The translations under genes and the position numbers were made by a program. From NCBI RefSeq assembly GCF_020886775.1, contig NZ_AP024525.1:2666001-2730000 (forward strand): a stretch of DNA of 64,000 nucleotides. The letters are read 5' to 3'. Positions within the stretch are counted from its first letter, which is position 1. Each line of letters starts with the position of its first letter. Source of the DNA: Sinomonas cyclohexanicum (lineage in GTDB: Bacteria; Actinomycetota; Actinomycetes; Actinomycetales; Micrococcaceae). Of this stretch, positions 54,392 to 61,256 are shown one piece after another. The notes under the pieces are model-generated. The model had not been told where the DNA came from, did not search any database, and worked only from the letters and a program-made list of their open reading frames with translations.

Positions 54392-55255
54392 ATGAAGGGA
54401 ATCATCCTGGCAGGGGGCACAGGGTCGCGGCTCCACCCCATCACGCTCGGCGTCAGCAAGCAGCTTGTCCCCGTCTACGACAAGCCCATGATCTACTACC
54501 CGCTCTCGACCCTGCTGCTGGCAGGGATCCGGGACATCCTTGTCATCACGACGCCGGGCGACGCCGCGCACTTCCACCGGCTCCTCGGGGACGGGAGCCG
54601 GTTCGGCATCTCGATCACCTACGTCCAGCAGCCCTCCCCCGACGGCCTCGCCCAGGCCTTCATCCTCGGCGAGGACCACATCGGCTCCGACACGGTGGCC
54701 CTCGTGCTGGGCGACAACATCTTCTACGGCCCGGGCATGGGCCGTCAGCTGCGCCGACACCACGACATCTCCGGCGCTGCTGTCTTCGGCTACTGGGTCA
54801 AGGACCCCAGCGCGTACGGCGTCGTCGAGTTCGACGATGCCGGCCGCGCCATCTCGCTCGAGGAGAAGCCCGCAGAGCCCAAGAGCAACTACGCCGTGCC
54901 CGGGCTGTACTTCTACGACAACGACGTCGTCGAGATCGCCAAGGGACTGGCCCCCTCCCCCCGCGGCGAACTCGAGATCACCGACGTCAACCGCACATAC
55001 CTCGAAGCCGGCACCCTCCAGGTCGAGGTCCTCCCCCGCGGCACGGCGTGGCTGGACACGGGCACGTTCGCGGACCTCAACGACGCCTCCAACTTCATCC
55101 GCACGGTCGAGAACCGACAGGGCCTGAAGATAGGCGCCCCCGAGGAGATCGCCTGGCGGTTGGGATTCCTCACCGACGACGAACTCCGCATCCGCGCCCA
55201 GGACCTCGCCAAGAGCGGCTACGGAGCGTACCTGATGGGACTGCTGGGAGACTAG
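54392..55255 (+). CDS. rmlA: Glucose-1-phosphate thymidylyltransferase
   Basis: A 287-residue nucleotidyltransferase starting [16 protein letters not shown]; motif [20 protein letters not shown] and VLGDNIFYG with [20 protein letters not shown] are RmlA signatures. Makes dTDP-glucose, the entry to rhamnose synthesis. An ATG three codons earlier (54383) is possible. The C-terminal segment ends [14 protein letters not shown] as in full-length enzymes. Confidence 0.97.
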   Translation: MKGIILAGGTGSRLHPITLGVSKQLVPVYDKPMIYYPLSTLLLAGIRDILVITTPGDAAHFHRLLGDGSRFGISITYVQQPSPDGLAQAFILGEDHIGSDTVALVLGDNIFYGPGMGRQLRRHHDISGAAVFGYWVKDPSAYGVVEFDDAGRAISLEEKPAEPKSNYAVPGLYFYDNDVVEIAKGLAPSPRGELEITDVNRTYLEAGTLQVEVLPRGTAWLDTGTFADLNDASNFIRTVENRQGLKIGAPEEIAWRLGFLTDDELRIRAQDLAKSGYGAYLMGLLGD

Positions 55256-55404
55256 ACCCGTCAACTCGGAATTCCCAAGAGTCACAGGATTTGCTCCATT
55301 ATCATCAATAACTTCACTCTCGCAATTCACATCAGCACCATGTGTGTTACGCTCCCCAAGCGCAACAGGAGTCCTGCACTCTCTTAAGCTCTTGGAGATA
55401 TGCC
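55256..55404 (+). promoter_or_regulatory. AT-richer intergenic promoter region of the GH25 gene
   Basis: TTCACA (55326-55331), 16-bp spacer, TACGCT (55348-55353) is a plausible promoter about 50 nt before the GH25 start. The stretch 55281-55335 is clearly less GC-rich than its surroundings (for example CATTATCATCAATAACTTC). Confidence 0.45.
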
Positions 55405-58011
55405 ATGCTGCTCACAACCTTGACCGGCCGCCGCGCCCGCTTGGCGCCAGCCGCAGCCATCAGTGCATTGCTCGCTGCAGGCTTTGTGCTCGGACAGCCG
55501 GCCCATGCGGATTCCGGGCAGACGCCGGCACCCAGCCCGAGCAGCAGCTCGACGGGTGCACCAGCAGCGGGAACCACCATCAGCGGGCCTGTGCTCGATG
55601 AGCTGAGGAAGCAGATGGGCGCCGCTGGGGCCACGATGGGCCAGGGGCTTAAGAGGATCCAGGCGGGGAAGTCCCCGACGTCGAAGGTCCCGCAGACGCT
55701 CAAGACAGCGACGGATCCCGAAGCTCTCCCCTCTCAGAGCAGCACGGCAGTAGCCCGTGGGTTCTCCGGCGGCGCGGCGCAGATAATCCCCGCCGCCGTC
55801 AGCGCAGCCGTCCCAGCGGCAGGGAACTGGACTCCATCGGGCGGCGTACAGGGCATGGACGTGAGCGCGTGGCAGTCCTCTTCGTCCGGCGGCACGGATG
55901 TTGACTGGCAGCAGCAGTGGAATCTCGGGGCACGTTTCGTCTACATCAAGGCCACCGAGGGCACCACATACAAGAGCGCCGCCTTCAACGACCAGTACAT
56001 CGGCGCCACCAACGTGGGGATGATCCGCGGTGGGTACCACTTTGCTCTGCCTTCGACCTCCTCGGGCGCGGTGCAGGCCAATTACTTCGTGGACAACGGC
56101 GGCGGCTGGTCCTCAGACGGCATCACCCTCCCGCCCCTGCTCGACATCGAATACAACCCTTACAGCTCCCTGGGCAACACGTGCTACAACATGTCTGCCG
56201 ACCAGATGGTCGCTTGGATCCAGGACTTCTCCAACACGATCCAGGCCCGCGTCGGCCGCCCGCCGATGATCTACACGACGACGGACTGGTGGCAGACGTG
56301 CACGGGCAACAGTGCCGCCTTCAGCAACAATCCGCTCCACATCGCTGCTTACAACGAAGTCGGGCCGGGCACGCTCCCCGCCAGCTGGGACTTCTATTCG
56401 ATCTGGCAGTACAGCAGCAGCGGCCCCTTCCAAGGTGACTCCAACCAGTGGAACGGCAGTGCTGACGCGCTGACGAAGTTCGCCCGCGGGGACGCGCCGT
56501 CGACGCCGCCCGCGAACCCCTCCCTGCACCTCGGGGACCTCGTCCGGGTCGACACGGCCGGCAATGTCATTGCCTATCCCGCAGACGGAAAGGGCGGCGC
56601 CGGCAACGGCGTGCAGCTCGCGTCGGGATGGACCAACCTCACGGCGGTCTACGTCACGGACTGGAATCAGGACGGCATCGCCGACCTCCTGACCCAGTGG
56701 GCCGACGGCACTGTCCAGGTCCAGCCGGGCCTGTCGGCCGGCGGATTCGGAGCACCCGTCACCGTGGGCAACGGCTGGCAGGGCCTCTCCATCACTGTCG
56801 GGCCATGGAACGCCTCGAACCGCTTCCCAGGCGTTGTTGCGAAGGACACGCAGGGCAGGCTCCTGTACTTCGCCAATGCCTCCGGCGGCCACCTAGACAA
56901 CGGCGTGCAGGTCGGCTCGGGCTTCTCCCAGCTCGAGATCAGCATGCTTGACTTCGATGGGGACGGGAACCAGGACATCCTTGCCCGCGCCCCGGACGGC
57001 ACGATGTCGGTGTTCCGTGGCAACGGCCAGGGCGGGTTCTCCAGCGGCGCCGGAACAGCGGTGGGCAGTGGCTGGAACCAGATGACGGATGTCGCCGCGT
57101 CCACCGGATTCCTCGGGGCTTCCAGCCGAGGCCTCCTGGCCCGCAACGCCCAGGGCAATGTGTACTACTACCCCGTATCGAACGGCTCGTGGGGGGCACG
57201 CTCCCAGGTCGGGTCGGCTTGGTACGCGGGAATGCTCGGCGGTACGCCGGCAAGGCTCGTCGGCAGTGGGCAGGTCCGCGCCGCGGACGTGGTGGCCGCA
57301 GACTCCTCCGGGAACCTCCTGCGGTATCCGGCGTCGGGCGGTTCCTCACTCGGCGCCCGCCAGACCATCGGTTCCGGCTGGTCCGGCCTGGTCCGCGGAT
57401 TCGTCGCGGACTGGAACGGCGACGGCGTCCAGGACCTCCTCGCGCAGTGGAACGACGGCAGCCTCAGGCTCCTCCCCGGCTTGGCGAGCGGAGGATTCGG
57501 AGCAGCGACGACGATCGGCACCGGCCTGACGGGGTGGCAGCTGACGGTGGGCCGCTGGAAGGCCGCCGATCCACTGCCGAGCCTCGTCGGGGTGGCCCCG
57601 GACGGGACGCTGAACTACATCGCCAACCAGAACGGCACCGCCTTGGCGGCTCCGGTCCGCATCGGCACAGGCTGGCAGGGCCTGAGCATCATGCAGCTCG
57701 ACTTCGACCAAGACGGCGCGCAGGACATCGAGGCGATCAACTCCGCGGGGGCGATGCTCCTCTACCGGTCTACCGGCACCGGCACGTTCGTCCAGGAGCA
57801 GCCGCCAACAGTGGGCACCGGATGGCAGGCCGTCCCGTGGGCGGCGCCGGTCCGAGGGTTCGCGGGCGGCAACTCGGTGGGGCTGTACGCCGAGACGTCC
57901 GACGGCGGCCTCCGCTACTACCCGATCGGGCCCGCCGGGGCCTGGGGTACTCCTTCTACCATCGGCTCGGGCTGGACGCCGTACTCTGTCTTCACCACCG
58001 TCGGATCATAG
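55405..58011 (+). CDS. Secreted GH25 lysozyme with C-terminal FG-GAP/VCBS-like repeats
   Basis: An 868-residue secreted protein. Signal peptide about 1-35 (ending QPAHA-DSG), Ser/Pro/Ala linker, GH25 muramidase domain about 148-350 with catalytic-type D152 (GMDVSAWQ), YIKATEG, and D247/E249 (LLDIEYNP). From about 375 to the end lie repeated units like [20 protein letters not shown] and [11 protein letters not shown], an FG-GAP-like beta-propeller with Ca-binding DxNxDG loops. The domain order suggests a wall-bound peptidoglycan hydrolase. The frame extends upstream to 55342, but the ATG at 55405 after GGAG starts the signal peptide. Confidence 0.92.
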   Translation: MLLTTLTGRRARLAPAAAISALLAAGFVLGQPAHADSGQTPAPSPSSSSTGAPAAGTTISGPVLDELRKQMGAAGATMGQGLKRIQAGKSPTSKVPQTLKTATDPEALPSQSSTAVARGFSGGAAQIIPAAVSAAVPAAGNWTPSGGVQGMDVSAWQSSSSGGTDVDWQQQWNLGARFVYIKATEGTTYKSAAFNDQYIGATNVGMIRGGYHFALPSTSSGAVQANYFVDNGGGWSSDGITLPPLLDIEYNPYSSLGNTCYNMSADQMVAWIQDFSNTIQARVGRPPMIYTTTDWWQTCTGNSAAFSNNPLHIAAYNEVGPGTLPASWDFYSIWQYSSSGPFQGDSNQWNGSADALTKFARGDAPSTPPANPSLHLGDLVRVDTAGNVIAYPADGKGGAGNGVQLASGWTNLTAVYVTDWNQDGIADLLTQWADGTVQVQPGLSAGGFGAPVTVGNGWQGLSITVGPWNASNRFPGVVAKDTQGRLLYFANASGGHLDNGVQVGSGFSQLEISMLDFDGDGNQDILARAPDGTMSVFRGNGQGGFSSGAGTAVGSGWNQMTDVAASTGFLGASSRGLLARNAQGNVYYYPVSNGSWGARSQVGSAWYAGMLGGTPARLVGSGQVRAADVVAADSSGNLLRYPASGGSSLGARQTIGSGWSGLVRGFVADWNGDGVQDLLAQWNDGSLRLLPGLASGGFGAATTIGTGLTGWQLTVGRWKAADPLPSLVGVAPDGTLNYIANQNGTALAAPVRIGTGWQGLSIMQLDFDQDGAQDIEAINSAGAMLLYRSTGTGTFVQEQPPTVGTGWQAVPWAAPVRGFAGGNSVGLYAETSDGGLRYYPIGPAGAWGTPSTIGSGWTPYSVFTTVGS

Positions 58012-58124
58012 CCGGGGCGACCCCCTCCGTGGTCTAATGAAGCTGGTCTCATCAGTTGGTACCGCGGGGGGAACGGGTTCATGGGGTGGACTCTCCTCCT
58101 TACGAGGTGAGTTGAGGAGAAGCC

Positions 58125-59468
58125 GTGGCCTTCACCGTGGCGACAGCCAAGAACAAGATCACGCCGACCATGGCGACCAACCCCTATCTGGCTGGCTACG
58201 GCTCGGCTGACGGCGGCCGCACAGTCTCGACGAACACGCCCTACGAGCCGCTCTACTGCCGGGCCGTGGTGATCCGCGAGAACGGCAACCCGAACCTCAT
58301 CCTGAGCGCAGACATCCTCGCCCTCCCGCGGTCGATGCACCAGCGCATCCGCGCGCGGATCCTTGCCCTTGCCTCGTGGGACACCTCGGACATCATGCTC
58401 CAGTCCACCCACACGCACAACGGACCGGTGCTCATCGACACGCTCCAGCCGTTCATGGCCTACGGGCTCGCGGAGATGGATGAGGTGCGCAGCTACAGCT
58501 CGTGGCTCGAGGACATGATGGTCAAGACCGCCCAGGACGCGCTCAATGCCTCCCAGACGTCCGTCACCCTCGACTACAAGGTCGGGACCCAGACCTTCGC
58601 GGTCAATCGGGCCGGGCTGCCCTACGTCGAGCGGGACGTGCCGATCCTCGTGGCGCGCAAGTCCAACGGGTCCCCGGCCGCAGTGATCTTCGGCTACGGC
58701 TGCCACCCGGTCGCTGCCGGCGACCAGGACCAGTACGACGGCGACTACCCGTCCCGGGCCTGCAACTACGTCGAGAGCAACCTCGGTGCGTTCGCCCTGT
58801 TCCTCCAAGGCCCGGGGGGCGACCAGAACCCGGCGAATGCCCCATCGTGGGCACTGCGGGACCAGGACGGCAACGCCCTCGGTTCCACGGTGGTGAGCGC
58901 GGCACGGTCGGCCGGCCGCGCCCTCACCGGCCCGATCACCACGAAGTACCAGGAGGTCCAGCTCCCCTTCGACATAGACACCTCAGCCGGGAACCTCGCC
59001 GTCGTGCGCGGGTACTACGCCCGCAGGCTCCCCAACCCGAACGGGCAGCCGGCATGGTACGCGCGGCACGCACAGGTGATGATGGCGCGTATCGACAGCG
59101 GCAACGTGGCCTCCGGCATGCCCTCGCCGTTCCAAGTCTGGACGATCGGGGGCTCGACTCCGCTGAAGATGGCCTTCATCGGCGGCGAGCTCGTGAGCGG
59201 CTACGCGGTGTACTTCCGAGCCCGTTACGGCGGCAGCAACGCCCTGTGGATCGGCGGCTACGCCAACGAGTCGTGCGCCTACATCCCCTCGAACGAGTTC
59301 CTTCCCCCGAACATGCCGGCGGGCTCCTACGAGGGCGGCTGGGAACCGGATTTCGCAGGCCTTGCCGGAGGCAGCATGACCGTGTACGGCCACATCGCCC
59401 ACTTCAAGGCTGGGACGAACGGGGTTGAGACGACACTCATCAACGCGCTGACCTCGATGCTCGCCTGA
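58125..59468 (+). CDS. Neutral/alkaline ceramidase-like hydrolase without signal peptide
   Basis: A 447-residue protein resembling the N-terminal domain of neutral/alkaline ceramidases. Metal-ligand type motifs: STHTHNGP (H96, H98), YGCHPVAAG (H194) and LQGPGGDQNPA (about 228-237), where ceramidases have GDVSPN-like loops. The family removes acyl chains from sphingolipids, but more distant members are uncharacterised. No signal peptide or membrane segment is visible, though both neighbours are exported. GTG start with GAGGAGAA. The C-terminal immunoglobulin-like domain of true ceramidases is absent. Confidence 0.8.
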   Translation: MAFTVATAKNKITPTMATNPYLAGYGSADGGRTVSTNTPYEPLYCRAVVIRENGNPNLILSADILALPRSMHQRIRARILALASWDTSDIMLQSTHTHNGPVLIDTLQPFMAYGLAEMDEVRSYSSWLEDMMVKTAQDALNASQTSVTLDYKVGTQTFAVNRAGLPYVERDVPILVARKSNGSPAAVIFGYGCHPVAAGDQDQYDGDYPSRACNYVESNLGAFALFLQGPGGDQNPANAPSWALRDQDGNALGSTVVSAARSAGRALTGPITTKYQEVQLPFDIDTSAGNLAVVRGYYARRLPNPNGQPAWYARHAQVMMARIDSGNVASGMPSPFQVWTIGGSTPLKMAFIGGELVSGYAVYFRARYGGSNALWIGGYANESCAYIPSNEFLPPNMPAGSYEGGWEPDFAGLAGGSMTVYGHIAHFKAGTNGVETTLINALTSMLA

Positions 59469-59474
59469 CCATCA

Positions 59475-59522
59475 AGGTGGGCCCCAGGGCCCGGACGGAC
59501 GGTCCGGCACTGGGGCCCACCT
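59475..59522. terminator. Bidirectional two-tier terminator hairpin
   Basis: Outer arms AGGTGGGCCCCAG (59475-59487) and CTGGGGCCCACCT (59510-59522) are perfectly complementary; inside, CCGGAC and GTCCGG form a second stem. It separates the plus-strand ceramidase-like gene from the minus-strand Tat-type protein gene. Confidence 0.85.
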
Positions 59523-59557
59523 CGATGCATCGCGCCGCCGATGGGTCGCCGCATCGA

Positions 59558-60139
59558 CTACGTGGCCGGGGCCCCCGTGGAAGGCATGCCCTCCGCGATC
59601 CACCGGGTCATGACGGCCGCCTGCGGCGCGGTGGGGGCCATGACCAGCGCCCCGTCTACGATCGGCCTGCCGACGGCCGTCAGGCCAGCGTAGACCGTGC
59701 GCTGGTCGATCCGGGTGCAGGCAGCCACGATGTCGAGGCAGATCTTCGTGCGGGCGCCCTTGGCCCCCGAAGCGATCGCCGCGTCGACCGCGGCGTTCTC
59801 CCTGTCGGTGAGGCTGTTCGGCGTGGGCCCGTTGAACTTGACCTTGTAGGCGACGGTCTGAAGGTACCGCGTCTGCGCCCACACGGCTTCGAGGCTGAAG
59901 ACGTCAGGCAAATTGGTGCCGTCGAGCAGTGTCGGGGTGAAGGCGTACCTCGCGAGGGGCAGGCGCCGCCCCCGGCTGTCCTTCCGGTCATTCTTGCGGC
60001 TCGCGGGAGCCCCAGGCGTGTTCTGCGGACCTGGGGACGGAGTGGGCGCGCCCTGCGCGACCGATCCCGTAGCGGCCAGCCCGGCAGCCACTGTGCCCAC
60101 GATCCCCAGCTTGATGACAGTCCTACGACGAACCTTCAC
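59558..60139 (-). CDS. Exported protein with Tat-like signal, unrecognised domain
   Basis: A 193-residue protein beginning MKVRRRTVIKLGIVGTVAAG: an R-R-x-T-V-I-K-style twin-arginine signal (RRRTVIK at 4-10), cleavage near AQGA about residue 31. After a Pro/Ser/Lys linker, residues 65-190 form a domain that aligns by eye with residues ~70-200 of the next upstream gene product: LPDVFSLEAVWAQ / NGPTPNSLTDRENAAVD / CTRID / APQAAVMTRWIAEG. I do not recognise the family. Two cysteines remain in KICLDIVAAC. It may be secreted to the wall. Confidence 0.75.
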   Translation of the reverse strand: MKVRRRTVIKLGIVGTVAAGLAATGSVAQGAPTPSPGPQNTPGAPASRKNDRKDSRGRRLPLARYAFTPTLLDGTNLPDVFSLEAVWAQTRYLQTVAYKVKFNGPTPNSLTDRENAAVDAAIASGAKGARTKICLDIVAACTRIDQRTVYAGLTAVGRPIVDGALVMAPTAPQAAVMTRWIAEGMPSTGAPAT

Positions 60140-60206
60140 TCTTCCCCCCGACGCTGTCCAACGCTCCCCAGCTGGCGCCTAAGTGAGGCAGGTCCATGTG
60201 GGCCTG

Positions 60207-60986
60207 CTAGAACATCTTCCACCAGATACCGCATTTGTCACTAGTGAAGACGGTCCCTGAGGTCAAAGCTACGCCCGCGAGGGCCGCGGTGGGGCCGCCC
60301 GAGGCGAGCACCGCACCGTTGGCCGAGCCGACCGAGAAACGGCACGCCTCGCCGGGCGCAGCGACGGGCGCGTAGGTACCGGCGGCAGCGTCCTTGCCCA
60401 CCGTGTGGGTGCCGTCGCCGAACCGCTCCCCCGCCGCCCACGCGGCCATGATCTTCGCCTGCGGTGCATCCGGGCACAGGTCCCGGGCGGCCTGCAGCTG
60501 GGCCGGCGTCTGGCCGGCGAAGCCGTCCGGCCCCGCCTCGTCGGAGATCCGAGTGCAGAGCCGCAGGAGCCCTGTGAGGGTGTCGAGCTGGCCCGAAGCG
60601 TCACGAGGGCCTCCGGCAGTCGCGACGGCCTGGGCCTCGGCATCGGTGGGGACGAACGGCTCGGGCCCAACGTAGGTGACAGTGCACGAAGAGATCCGCG
60701 TGTAGTTCCCGTCCGCCCAGATGAGGTTCAGGCCATAGGAGCTGATGTCGGGTGCTCCCGTGACGATCGAGCACCGGTAGAGGAACCGGTCGTCGTCCGT
60801 CGCGTCCCCCGTCGGGGCGGCGGTCGCGGTGGGAGCGGCGGTCTCGCCGGACGACGGTCCGGAGGCGGTCGCCGTCGTGCTTGCGCTCGGGCTCGCATTC
60901 GGCGCCTGCGCCGTGCATCCCACTGCGCAGCCCGCGAGCAGGGCGAAGGCTGCCCCCCACCTCACCGTAGGCCTCATGGTGCCCAT
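60207..60986 (-). CDS. Lipoprotein with the same unrecognised domain plus a C-terminal GxYxVG-type domain
   Basis: A 259-residue protein; lipobox LLAGC with C20 follows the signal MGTMRPTVRWGAAFALL. A Thr/Ser/Ala-rich linker (25-65) precedes the domain shared with the neighbour (APDISSYGLNLIWADG, VGPEPFVPTDAEAQAV, LCTRIS, APQAKIMAAWAAGE). The C-terminal 65 residues (GDGTHTVGKDAAAGTYAPVA, ACRFSVGS, DKCGIWWKMF) resemble a small actinobacterial wall/secreted domain with two cysteines. Start 60986 follows AAGGAGGGGGGA. Function unknown; surface-anchored. Confidence 0.75.
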   Translation of the reverse strand: MGTMRPTVRWGAAFALLAGCAVGCTAQAPNASPSASTTATASGPSSGETAAPTATAAPTGDATDDDRFLYRCSIVTGAPDISSYGLNLIWADGNYTRISSCTVTYVGPEPFVPTDAEAQAVATAGGPRDASGQLDTLTGLLRLCTRISDEAGPDGFAGQTPAQLQAARDLCPDAPQAKIMAAWAAGERFGDGTHTVGKDAAAGTYAPVAAPGEACRFSVGSANGAVLASGGPTAALAGVALTSGTVFTSDKCGIWWKMF

Positions 60987-61134
60987 GGTCCCCCCTCCTT
61001 GCGCCGGACCCCAAAGTGCCGCGGCGTTCGGGCACCATGCTGGCGAGCGCGCCCCGGCCCGGTCAAATCCGCCCGCACCGGTCCCGGGCGCGCAGGACCC
61101 CATGGCCATTGGCGATGCCGTGGTAGCGCCGGGT

Positions 61135-61145
61135 TTGTGACACAA
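61135..61145. promoter_or_regulatory. Palindrome TTGTGACACAA in a divergent intergenic region
   Basis: An 11-bp palindrome (TTGTG-A-CACAA) in the 270-bp region between the lipoprotein gene and the large repeat protein gene. Possible operator. The rest of the region shows no gene. Confidence 0.4.
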
Positions 61146-61256
61146 GGGCCCTGTTCCATGCGGCCCCTATGGTGCAACATGTCTTATGGGACCCGCCCGG
61201 GTCTCGTTCGACGCATGCGGCGCTGGGGAGCATCCGACTGTGCGGGGGGAAATGCT

